This document shows positions 1 to 5,498 of a DNA stretch of 5,498 bases, one piece after another. The notes under the pieces were generated by a model. The model ran no database searches. It had not been told where the DNA came from and worked only from the letters and a program-made list of their open reading frames with translations. Source of the stretch: Azonexus sp. (lineage in GTDB: Bacteria > Pseudomonadota > Gammaproteobacteria > Burkholderiales > Rhodocyclaceae). Location: contig JAUYQT010000700.1 in NCBI GenBank assembly GCA_030697085.1, forward strand, positions 1-5,498, written 5' to 3'. The position numbers and the translations under genes are program-made. Every line of letters begins with the position of its first letter. The stretch's first letter is position 1.

Positions 1-1943
1 TTCAGAGTGCGGGCATCCTGATAGCCTTCGGCGATCATCCACTTCATCAGCGTGATGTTCGAACGCATGTATTCAACCATCGGCGCCTTGTTCAAACGCA
101 CCGAACAAGCTGCGGCGGAACGCTCGGCGGCTGCATCGGAGAGTTCAAAGGCTTGCTCGACCTTGAGATCGGGCAGGCCTTCGATTTCGAGAATGCGACC
201 GGAGAAGACGTTGATCTTGCCCTTCTTCTCGACAGTCAGCAGACCAGCCTTGATGGCGTACAGCGGAATGGCGTTAACCAGATCGCGTAGCGTAATACCG
301 TCCTGCATCTTGCCCTTGAAGCGAACCAGCACGGATTCCGGCATATCCAGCGGCATGACGCCGGTAGCAGCGGCAAAGGCGACCAGACCGGAACCGGCCG
401 GGAAGGAGATGCCGATCGGGAAACGGGTGTGCGAGTCACCGCCGGTACCGACGGTATCCGGCAGCAGCAGGCGGTTCAGCCAGGAGTGAATAACGCCGTC
501 GCCCGGACGCAGCGCAACGCCGCCACGGGTCGAGATGAAGGATGGCAGTTCACGATGCGTCTTGACGTCAACCAGCTTCGGATAGGCGGCCGTGTGACAG
601 AAGGACTGCATGACCAGATCGGCGGAAAAACCGAGGCAAGCCAGGTCTTTCAGTTCGTCGCGGGTCATCGGGCCGGTGGTGTCTTGCGAACCAACAGTGG
701 TCATCTTCGGCTCGCAGTACGTGCCGGGCAGGATGCCGGCGACGCCACAGGCCTTGCCAACCATCTTCTGAGCCAGCGAGTAGGCCTTGCCGTCGTCAAC
801 CGGGTTTTGCGGCAGACGGAACAGCGTGCTTTGCGGCAGGCCGAGGAATTCGCGGGCCTTGGTGGTCAGACCGCGACCGATGATCAGCGGAATCCGGCCA
901 CCAGCGCGGACTTCGTCGAGAATGACCAGCGTCTTCAACTGGGATTCAGCGATCTCGGCGCCATTCTTGACAGCGGTGACCTTGCCAGTCGCCGCGTCGA
1001 CCTTCAGCTCGATCTCGTCGCCCATGTCCATCTGGTCAGCCGCGATTTCGATCGGCAACGCGCCGGCATCTTCCATCGTATTGAAGAAAATCGGGGCAAT
1101 CTTGGAGCCGAGGCAGACACCACCGAAACGCTTGTTCGGGACGAAAGGAATGTCCTGACCCGTGAACCAGAGAACGGAGTTGGTGGCGGACTTGCGGGAA
1201 GAACCAGTACCGACCACGTCACCGACGTAGGCGATCAGGTTGCCCTTGGCCGCCAGCGCTTCGAGTTGCTTCAACGGACCGCGCAAACCGGCTTCGTCAG
1301 CTTCGATACCCGGACGCGGGTTCTTCAGCATGGCCAGGGCATGCAGCGGGATGTCAGGACGCGACCAGGCATCCGGTGCCGGCGAGAGGTCGTCGGTATT
1401 GGTTTCGCCGGTGACCTTGAAAACGGTCAGCTTCTGCGAAGCCGGGACTTCCGGACGCGAGGTGAACCACTCGGCGTCAGCCCAGGATTGCATCACGGCC
1501 TTGGCGTTGGCGGCAGCGGTGGCATTGGCGGATTTGGCCAGTTCGGCGACATCGTGGAAGAAGTCGAACACCAGCAGGGTCTTTTTCAGGCCTTCAGCCG
1601 CCACGGTGCCGCAAGTCGGGCAGCCGAGCAGATCAATCAACGGCTTGACGTTGTAACCGCCGAGCATGGTACCGAGCAGTTCGGTGGCCTTTTCCTTGGA
1701 AATCAGGGCGCAGGCTTCTTCACCCTTGCTCACCTTGGCCAGGAATTCGGCCTTGACCTTGGCAGCGTCATCGACACCGGCCGGCACGCGGTAAGTGATC
1801 AGTTCGACCAAGGCGGCTTCTTCGCCGGCCGGCGGATTCTTCAGCAGGGCGACCAGTTCAGTGGTCTGTTGCTTCGACAACGGCAGCGGGGGAATACCAA
1901 GGGCTGCACGTTCTGCAACGTGGGCGCGATAAGCTTCAAGCAC
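1..1943 (-). CDS. acnB: Aconitate hydratase B, N-terminal 647 residues (3' end outside window)
   Basis: This gene encodes the cytoplasmic TCA-cycle enzyme that interconverts citrate and isocitrate through cis-aconitate; AcnB proteins may also act on 2-methylaconitate. The minus-strand translation is collinear with E. coli AcnB, which has about 865 residues. An N-terminal HEAT-like domain comes first ([19 protein letters not shown] near the start, [10 protein letters not shown] about residue 100). The swivel domain follows, with [20 protein letters not shown] at about 178-197 and [16 protein letters not shown] at about 241-256. The catalytic core follows, with [20 protein letters not shown] from about 425 and [13 protein letters not shown] from about 497. 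The reading stops at about residue 647 ([13 protein letters not shown]), so the cluster-binding cysteines (710, 769 and 772 in E. coli) lie outside the window. The GTG at 1943-1941 is chosen as start because it matches the family N-terminus (V/M-L-E-x-Y-R) and has a Shine-Dalgarno sequence just upstream. No frameshift is seen. The gene diverges from the rightward cluster. Confidence 0.97.
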   Translation of the reverse strand, partial: MLEAYRAHVAERAALGIPPLPLSKQQTTELVALLKNPPAGEEAALVELITYRVPAGVDDAAKVKAEFLAKVSKGEEACALISKEKATELLGTMLGGYNVKPLIDLLGCPTCGTVAAEGLKKTLLVFDFFHDVAELAKSANATAAANAKAVMQSWADAEWFTSRPEVPASQKLTVFKVTGETNTDDLSPAPDAWSRPDIPLHALAMLKNPRPGIEADEAGLRGPLKQLEALAAKGNLIAYVGDVVGTGSSRKSATNSVLWFTGQDIPFVPNKRFGGVCLGSKIAPIFFNTMEDAGALPIEIAADQMDMGDEIELKVDAATGKVTAVKNGAEIAESQLKTLVILDEVRAGGRIPLIIGRGLTTKAREFLGLPQSTLFRLPQNPVDDGKAYSLAQKMVGKACGVAGILPGTYCEPKMTTVGSQDTTGPMTRDELKDLACLGFSADLVMQSFCHTAAYPKLVDVKTHRELPSFISTRGGVALRPGDGVIHSWLNRLLLPDTVGTGGDSHTRFPIGISFPAGSGLVAFAAATGVMPLDMPESVLVRFKGKMQDGITLRDLVNAIPLYAIKAGLLTVEKKGKINVFSGRILEIEGLPDLKVEQAFELSDAAAERSAAACSVRLNKAPMVEYMRSNITLMKWMIAEGYQDARTL

Positions 1944-1948
1944 GGCGA

Positions 1949-1956
1949 CTTCCTTT
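1949..1956 (-). promoter_or_regulatory. Ribosome binding site of acnB
   Basis: On the minus strand the sequence AAAGGAAG lies five bases before the GTG start codon at 1943-1941. It supports the GTG start; no in-frame ATG nearby gives a better match to the AcnB N-terminus. Confidence 0.75.
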
Positions 1957-1981
1957 CGTAAAGGGTGGCTCTGGGAAATTC

Positions 1982-1994
1982 TTGATGTAATCAA
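1982..1994. promoter_or_regulatory. 13-bp palindrome TTGAT-GTA-ATCAA in the acnB leader
   Basis: Two perfect 5-bp inverted arms, TTGAT and ATCAA, flank three bases, 38 bp upstream of the acnB start. The arms are those of an FNR/ANR/CRP-type operator, but that consensus has four central bases and this site has three. The site would lie about 65-75 bases downstream of the predicted acnB transcription start, where a bound regulator would more likely repress than activate. It could equally be chance in an AT-rich patch. Confidence 0.25.
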
Positions 1995-2039
1995 AAATTC
2001 TACGACAGCGACGGGAAGTGTCGGTTCAGCCAGCGACCG

Positions 2040-2060
2040 AAGACCGCCCGTTCAGGTCTT
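2040..2060. repeat. Small inverted repeat AAGACC/GGTCTT at the predicted acnB mRNA 5' end
   Basis: A 6-bp perfect stem (2040-2045 pairs with 2055-2060) surrounds a 9-base loop. It overlaps the transcription start expected from the acnB promoter (about 2058), so it could form a hairpin at or near the 5' end of the acnB transcript or act as an operator over the start site. No run of T follows on either strand, so it is not a typical intrinsic terminator. Confidence 0.35.
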
Positions 2061-2064
2061 ATAT

Positions 2065-2093
2065 ATTTTATCTTTTAGATGGCTGCCTGTGAA
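2065..2093 (-). promoter_or_regulatory. Predicted sigma70-type promoter of acnB
   Basis: On the minus strand, TTCACA (2093-2088) stands 17 bases upstream of TAAAAT (2070-2065). Each hexamer matches five of six bases of the sigma70 consensus and the spacing is ideal. Transcription would begin near 2058, giving an acnB leader of about 115 nt that carries a small hairpin and a 13-bp palindrome. No competing -35/-10 pair of similar quality was seen between here and the GTG start. It is a prediction by eye. Confidence 0.55.
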
Positions 2094-2100
2094 CTTCGTT

Positions 2101-2158
2101 TAGCGCCGGCCGCAAAATCCGGCCCAAAAATAGCGTCGACCGCAGCCGTCGGCCGGCG
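2101..2158. repeat. Two imperfect 30-bp-spaced direct repeats inside a 9-bp inverted repeat
   Basis: TAGCG-C-CG-G-CCGCA at 2101-2114 recurs at 2131-2144 with two substitutions, and GGCC follows at the same offset in each copy (2121-2124 and 2151-2154). About 17 of 24 positions agree. The outer edges also form an exact 9-bp inverted repeat, CGCCGGCCG (2104-2112) with CGGCCGGCG (2150-2158). The first copy can additionally form a short GGCCG/CGGCC hairpin by itself. The element lies between the acnB promoter and the start of the TPP-enzyme remnant. It could be a tandem regulator site, a folded leader, or G+C-rich noise; there is no T tract to make it a terminator. Confidence 0.4.
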
Positions 2159-2219
2159 AGAAAATGCCTGATCGATTTCCTCATTTCCCAAAGCGCATAC
2201 CATAATTCACGGTTAATAA

Positions 2220-2815
2220 TGGACCAGCAGCGGCTGGAGCGATTCGCTGCTCAACAACAAACTGGTCCATATCGACGAATCGGCCGAACATCTTGCCCGC
2301 TCGCCGATGGCCAGGCTGCATGTGCGCGGCCGCCTGCTCAGCATTTTCGACCGACTGATCGAGCGCACCCACAAGACATGGATTTCGCCCCCATGGGCTG
2401 GGCCATCGGCGGCGCGGTAGGGACGGCCGCCGGCAATCGGGACGCGCCGGTGGTCTGCATCACCGGTGACGGCAGTCTGATGATGAACGGCCAGGAACTC
2501 TCGGTGGCAGTCGCCGAGGGCCTCACAGTGATCTTCGTTGTCCTCAACGATCAGGCGCTAGGCATGGTCAAGCATGGCCAGCGCCTGGCCGGTGCCGAAC
2601 AGATCGGCTTTCAGCTGCCGACGACTGATTTCGCCGCTATTGCTCGCGCCATGGGAGCGGACGGTTACACCATCCGCTCACCGGAAGATATGGCCGCTCT
2701 GGACATCGAAGCGATTTGCCGGAAAAAAGGGCCAAGCCTGCTGGATGTCTATATAGATGGCGATGAAGTACCGCCGATGAACCTGCGCATGCAGATTCTC
2801 GGAACGGACATTTAG
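2220..2815 (+). pseudogene. Remnant of an acetolactate synthase-like thiamine-pyrophosphate enzyme
   Basis: Intact relatives have about 550 residues in three domains (Pyr, middle, PP) and condense or decarboxylate 2-oxo acids using TPP and a divalent metal. Two pieces survive here, in different frames. Frame 2220 reads SLLNNKLVHIDESAEHLARS and continues to about 2377, typical of the end of the middle domain; that frame has a stop just before it (TAA 2217-2219) and another at 2418-2420. The frame of 2219 carries the PP domain from the ATG at 2378: FAPMGWAIGGAVG, the TPP/metal motif GDGS (2465-2476) with its Asn 24 residues later, ALGMVKHGQRLAGAEQIGF, and an EVPPMNLRM tail ending at TAG 2813-2815. 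The Pyr domain with its catalytic Glu is absent, and the linker normally joining the two surviving domains is also missing, which suggests two deletions. The C-terminal ORF could still be translated from 2219 or 2378 but could not be an active enzyme alone. The next gene begins 18 bases after the stop, so this was probably the first gene of the operon. The exact family is not certain. Confidence 0.8.
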
Positions 2816-2833
2816 CCCGCCAGGCGAAAGACC

Positions 2834-3637
2834 ATGAGCACGCCCACACAATCGATCCAAACCCGCATCTGGCGCGAAGAAGCCGAAGCGGACAACCCTT
2901 TTGCCGTCCGCTCGGCGCACTGCCGGGGATACGACGTTTTCGGCCAGATGCTGGGCAAAGCCCGGTGGACCGAAATGCTCTGCCTGCTCTTTCGGGATGA
3001 CTTGCCGTCGCCGGAGGCGCTCCATTTGCTGGAAACCCTGGCGGTAGCCCTGGCCAATCCCGGGCCGCGCGATCCTTCAGTTTATTCGGCCATGTGCGGT
3101 AGCGCTTGCGGTTCACCGGCGGCGGCTTCGCTGATGGCCGCCCTTGCGGCCGGCGCCGGCCGCCATGGCGGTGCTCGGGAGGTCTTCGACGCCATGACTG
3201 CTTGGCAAGCCTGTGGCCGGAACCTGGTCAGTTGGTCGGACTATCCAGCCACCGACTCCGGACAAGCCATGGACATCTGGCCTGCTCGCGAACATCTGCC
3301 CGGATTCGATCCTCATGGCGTATCGACGCCGACGACGGTTGTCCAGTTGCTAACTGCCCTCGCCGGCATTGGCACGCCACTTTGCCTCGGCTGGTTGGCT
3401 AATAATCGCCTGGAACTGGAGAAGCTGGCGGGTCTGCCGTTGAATCAAGCCGGCGTTGCGGCAGCGGCCTTTGTTGATCTGGGTTTCAGCCCAAAGGAAG
3501 GCGAAATGCTCTATCTGCTTCTACGCTTGCCGGGAGCCGCCGCCCATGCCCTGGAACAGGAAGCCAACGGCTTTAAAAATTTCCCCTTCTGTGCCGTAGA
3601 CCTCACCGATGATCCAGACAATAAGGAGGCGAAATGA
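2834..3637 (+). CDS. Citrate synthase-fold protein A (citrate synthase / citryl-CoA lyase-like), 267 aa
   Basis: This appears to be a short member of the citrate synthase superfamily, whose members make or cleave acyl-CoA/oxo-acid condensation products; at 267 residues it is close to citryl-CoA lyase-type proteins and much shorter than TCA citrate synthases (about 430). The visible family pattern is GYDVFGQMLGKARWTEML at 32-49, a PGPRDPSVYSAMCGSACGSP stretch at 76-95, and AGAGRHGGARE at 106-116, where His111 matches the first catalytic His (E. coli His264). LPGFDPHG at 155-162 aligns with the usual GFGHP; the His is displaced by one position (His161). LPLNQAG at 201-207 replaces the usual N-x-D with N-x-A, so the catalytic Asp is missing. 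A helical tail with FVDLGFSP and LLRLPGAAAHALEQ follows. The ATG at 2834 has only a weak purine-rich ribosome site (GCGAAAG). The gene overlaps the next one by four bases. The fold call is fairly safe; the reaction is unknown. Confidence 0.8.
   Translation: MSTPTQSIQTRIWREEAEADNPFAVRSAHCRGYDVFGQMLGKARWTEMLCLLFRDDLPSPEALHLLETLAVALANPGPRDPSVYSAMCGSACGSPAAASLMAALAAGAGRHGGAREVFDAMTAWQACGRNLVSWSDYPATDSGQAMDIWPAREHLPGFDPHGVSTPTTVVQLLTALAGIGTPLCLGWLANNRLELEKLAGLPLNQAGVAAAAFVDLGFSPKEGEMLYLLLRLPGAAAHALEQEANGFKNFPFCAVDLTDDPDNKEAK
3623..3629 (+). promoter_or_regulatory. Strong ribosome binding site for citrate synthase-fold protein B
   Basis: A consensus AAGGAGG lies four bases before the ATG at 3634, inside the last codons of the preceding gene. 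With the ATGA stop/start overlap it fixes the start and indicates coupled, near-equimolar translation of the two proteins. It is much stronger than the site of the first gene. Confidence 0.85.
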
Positions 3638-4437
3638 CGGGACCGGAACTGCTCGCCGCAGAGGTCGGCATTCTGCACACCGCAGTGGGTGCCTGCTGGC
3701 CGGGAACCCGCGCTGTCTTTCGCGGCCATGACCTGCATCGGGATCTCTCCGGCATCGACTGGATGGAGCTTTACGCCTTTGGGATTACCGGTCGTCGTTT
3801 CAGGACCGAAGAGATCAGGTTGCTGCATGGCATCTGGGCAACGACCAGTTATCCCGATACGCGCCTCTGGAACAACCGCGTCGGGGCCATGGCGGGCAGC
3901 GCCAGAAGTTCATTGGGGCTAGGCCTGGCCGCCAGCATCGCCGTCTCCGAGGCCGCCATTTATGGCGGCGGCCCGGGCGTCCGAGCCATCGATTTTTTCC
4001 TCCGTGCAGGACAAGCGGTCAAAGGGGGCGCCAGCATCCGGGAATTCGTCTTCCAGGAGCTCGATGCCCGCCGAATACTCGGCTATGGACGGCCCATCAA
4101 CAGCACCGATGAGCGCCTTCCCCCCTTGATCAGACTTGTCGAATCGCTGGGCCTTGACCAAGGCATCCACTACCGCCTGGCATTCGCCGTGGAAAACATC
4201 CTGGTCACCGAGCACAAGCCTTTTCTGAAAATGAATTATGCTGCCCTGACAGCGGCACTCGCTGCAGACTTGGGCTTTACTCCGCGACAGTACCAACTCT
4301 TCAATATTTTGAAATTTGTTGCCGGAATGCCGCCCTGCATCCTGGAAGCGGCAGAAAAACCAGCCGGCACGCTGTTTCCTACCCGCTGTAGTGATATCGA
4401 CTACCTGGGACAAGCCCCCAGGCAGTGGTCTGCATAG
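3634..4437 (+). CDS. Citrate synthase-fold protein B, apparent catalytic-residue-poor partner, 267 aa
   Basis: This is a second short protein of the citrate synthase superfamily, the same length as its upstream neighbour and translated from an ATGA overlap. It is recognised by SYPDTRLWNNRVGAMAGSAR at 72-91, AAIYGGGPG at 107-115 (aligned with the family's HGGA motif), GYGRPINSTDER at 150-161 (aligned with GFGHPVY.. .DPR), KMNYAALTAALAADLGFTP at 199-217, and a C-terminal RCSDIDYLG. All three catalytic residues differ from canonical citrate synthase: Tyr110 for His264, Arg153 for His305, and Ala203 for Asp362 (E. coli numbering). The motifs and spacing remain well ordered, and the reading frame is intact, which argues against simple decay. 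The likeliest reading is a subunit that pairs with protein A, either structural or with a modified active site shared at the interface. No transmembrane segment or signal peptide is evident. The substrate cannot be named from sequence. Confidence 0.75.
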   Translation: MTGPELLAAEVGILHTAVGACWPGTRAVFRGHDLHRDLSGIDWMELYAFGITGRRFRTEEIRLLHGIWATTSYPDTRLWNNRVGAMAGSARSSLGLGLAASIAVSEAAIYGGGPGVRAIDFFLRAGQAVKGGASIREFVFQELDARRILGYGRPINSTDERLPPLIRLVESLGLDQGIHYRLAFAVENILVTEHKPFLKMNYAALTAALAADLGFTPRQYQLFNILKFVAGMPPCILEAAEKPAGTLFPTRCSDIDYLGQAPRQWSA

Positions 4438-4608
4438 ACATGTCGTCCGATATCGCGGCACCAAATCGTCATCGCTGAACAATTTCGATGAGCACGGCTC
4501 ACCCCGCCAAACGATGCCAAACACATACAACCAGTAATTCACATTTGTTGCCCAAAACCCACATTTATCCTACCCTTCGGGAAAAAAATCACGCTAATTG
4601 GGGATTCC
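4438..4608. other. Intergenic gap before the TonB-dependent receptor
   Basis: These 171 bases contain no supported gene. There is no stem followed by a T run after the second citrate synthase-like gene, so no intrinsic terminator is visible. A CATCG/CGATG pair near 4470-4490 is too weak to call, and CCC-TTC-GGG near 4574-4582 is followed by A's, not T's. The drop in G+C from about 4535 to 4600 is what a promoter for the receptor would look like, but no convincing -35/-10 pair was found. Confidence 0.5.
4600..4604 (+). promoter_or_regulatory. Ribosome binding site of the TonB-dependent receptor
   Basis: GGGGA stands four bases before the ATG at 4609. It supports that start, which also places a proper signal peptide at the N-terminus. 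Confidence 0.5.
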
Positions 4609-5498
4609 ATGCGTCTTGCACCTTGTTTTCTGGCTGCCCTGATTGCCACCTCGGCAAGCAACGCCGCCGCTCAACCAGCCCTTGAGGAAGAGGATCTGGC
4701 TCTGGCATATGGCGACAAGGGCTTCGTCCACATTGCTACCGGCAACAAGCAACTCCTGCGCGACGCGCCGTCCTCGGCCACCGTCATCACGGCTGAAGAA
4801 ATTGCCGCCATGGGGGCCACAGACCTCGATGAAGTCATGGCGGCCATCCCCGGCGTCCATGTCAATCGTTCCACCAATACCTACCCGCCCCTTTATGTCG
4901 TCCGGGGCATCGTCTCCACCTATAATCCGCAAGTACTGATGCTGGTCAACGGGAAGCCGGTTACGGATATCTTTACCGGCAGTCGAGGCAATGCCTGGGG
5001 CGGTCTCCCTGTGGAAAATATTTCCCGCATCGAAGTCATTCGCGGCCCTGGTTCGGCCCTTTATGGTGCTGACGCCTATGCGGGCACAATCAATATTGTG
5101 ACCAAGACAGCGGCAGAAATCGGCGGGACTCAATTCGGCGTGCGCGCCGGCTCCTACGACACCTGGACGACATGGCTGCAGAGCGGCGGCAACATGGGGC
5201 CGATCGATATTGCCGCATATCTCCAGATCGGTGCCACCAATGGTCAGAACCGGACCATTCGTCAAGATTATCAATCGTCCGTACTTGACCCCGCTTTTGG
5301 GACAAATGCTTCGTTCGCGCCGGGGTCGGTCAATCTCGGCCGGGAATCGCTCGACGCCGGACTGGATGTCGGCTACGAAAAATGGCGAATGCGCCTTGGT
5401 GTCAAGGATCGTTTGAACATGGGAACCGGCGCCGGTGTTTCCAATGCCCTGGACCCCTATGGCAACGTTGCCAGCCACCGGGTTAATGCAGAACTTTC
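4609..5498 (+). CDS. TonB-dependent outer-membrane receptor, N-terminal 296 residues (3' end outside window)
   Basis: This is an outer-membrane gated channel that takes up a scarce ligand, such as a ferric siderophore, heme, cobalamin or another metal complex, using energy passed on by TonB-ExbB-ExbD. The first 21 residues form a signal peptide (MRLAPCFLAALIATSASNA, then AA before Gln22). A short periplasmic segment, LALAYGDKGFVHIATG at about 30-45, is where a TonB box would lie. The plug domain covers about 53-166: APSSATVITAEEIAAMGATD, a VMAAIPGVHV element, YVVRGI at 96-101, VLMLVNGKPV at 109-118, and the conserved IEVIRGPGSALYGADAYAGT ending in INIVTK. The start of the beta barrel follows, with alternating strands (FGVRAGSYDTW). 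The frame is open to the window's edge; whole receptors have about 650-750 residues. The start has a reasonable ribosome site. It may be a separate transcription unit from the citrate synthase-like pair. The ligand cannot be assigned from the plug alone. Confidence 0.93.
   Translation, partial: MRLAPCFLAALIATSASNAAAQPALEEEDLALAYGDKGFVHIATGNKQLLRDAPSSATVITAEEIAAMGATDLDEVMAAIPGVHVNRSTNTYPPLYVVRGIVSTYNPQVLMLVNGKPVTDIFTGSRGNAWGGLPVENISRIEVIRGPGSALYGADAYAGTINIVTKTAAEIGGTQFGVRAGSYDTWTTWLQSGGNMGPIDIAAYLQIGATNGQNRTIRQDYQSSVLDPAFGTNASFAPGSVNLGRESLDAGLDVGYEKWRMRLGVKDRLNMGTGAGVSNALDPYGNVASHRVNAEL

Larger units (their letters stand above)
1944..2218. other. Divergent intergenic region between acnB and the rightward cluster
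   Basis: No gene could be supported in these 275 bases. The left half is the acnB leader and promoter; the right half carries G+C-rich repeats and then an AT-rich tail. For the rightward direction only a weak -10-like CATAAT (2201-2206) is visible, with no credible -35 hexamer at 16-18 bp, so the promoter of the rightward genes is not identified. No trace of the missing N-terminal part of the TPP enzyme was found here; the only upstream short frame (ATG at 2164) encodes 13 residues unlike that family. Confidence 0.6.

Noticed and set aside
429..1961. A 510-codon open frame on the plus strand
   Set aside because: It lies wholly antisense to acnB, whose minus-strand product matches the family over its full length. 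Its own protein is low-complexity Gly/Arg/Gln-rich with no recognisable domain, as expected for an antisense shadow in G+C-rich DNA.
1982..1994. A true FNR/ANR operator
   Set aside because: The half-sites are perfect but the central spacer is three bases rather than four, and the site lies downstream of the best promoter. It is kept only as a low-confidence palindrome.
2104..2158. An intrinsic terminator in the G+C-rich inverted repeat
   Set aside because: No T run follows the stem on either strand, and the loop of the 9-bp repeat is 37 bases.
3919..4542. A 207-codon open frame on the minus strand
   Set aside because: It overlaps citrate synthase-fold protein B in antisense, and the plus-strand product carries ordered family motifs.
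4574..4590. An intrinsic terminator at CCC-TTC-GGG next to seven A's
   Set aside because: The stem is only 3 bp. On the plus strand it is followed by A's, and on the minus strand the T's precede rather than follow it.
4594..5478. A 294-codon open frame on the minus strand
   Set aside because: It is antisense to the TonB-dependent receptor, whose signal peptide and plug motifs are clear on the plus strand. The antisense product has no recognised domain.
1..5498. CRISPR arrays, tRNA or rRNA genes, insertion sequences or attachment sites
   Set aside because: No regularly spaced direct repeats beyond the two-copy element, no cloverleaf-like segment, no transposase fragment and no terminal inverted repeats were seen. 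The TPP gene deletion has no visible mobile-element scar.

Overview
The window most resembles a betaproteobacterial chromosome of the Rhodocyclaceae type (Dechloromonas/Azonexus-like). The grounds are moderately high G+C and an AcnB that reads collinearly with the E. coli protein. The genus is inferred from overall impression, not from a search.

Layout. Positions 1-1943 hold the N-terminal three quarters of aconitate hydratase B (acnB) on the minus strand. It starts at a GTG and runs off the left edge before its iron-sulfur cysteines. Positions 1944-2218 are a divergent intergenic region with a good sigma70-like promoter for acnB, a small hairpin near the predicted transcription start, a 13-bp palindrome and two imperfect copies of a 30-bp repeat. 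From 2220 everything reads rightward. First comes a broken thiamine-pyrophosphate (TPP) enzyme of the acetolactate synthase-like type (2220-2815). Two short citrate-synthase-fold proteins of 267 residues each follow (2834-3637 and 3634-4437), overlapping by ATGA and therefore probably translationally coupled. After a 171-bp gap, a TonB-dependent outer-membrane receptor starts at 4609 and runs off the right edge.

How the parts fit. AcnB is a housekeeping TCA-cycle enzyme and appears unrelated to the rightward genes apart from sharing the intergenic region. The rightward set looks like a small carbon-carbon bond chemistry operon: a TPP enzyme that would act on a 2-oxo acid, and a pair of citrate synthase-like subunits that would act on an acyl-CoA. 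The TPP gene has lost its whole N-terminal part, and its middle and C-terminal domains lie in different frames with the linker between them missing, so any pathway that needed it is probably dead or altered. Both citrate-synthase-like proteins lack most of the family's catalytic triad, and both carry Asn-x-Ala where Asn-x-Asp is usual. The pair is the most unusual thing here: it could be a heteromer with a new or modified activity, or a decaying relic. The receptor may be an independent gene.
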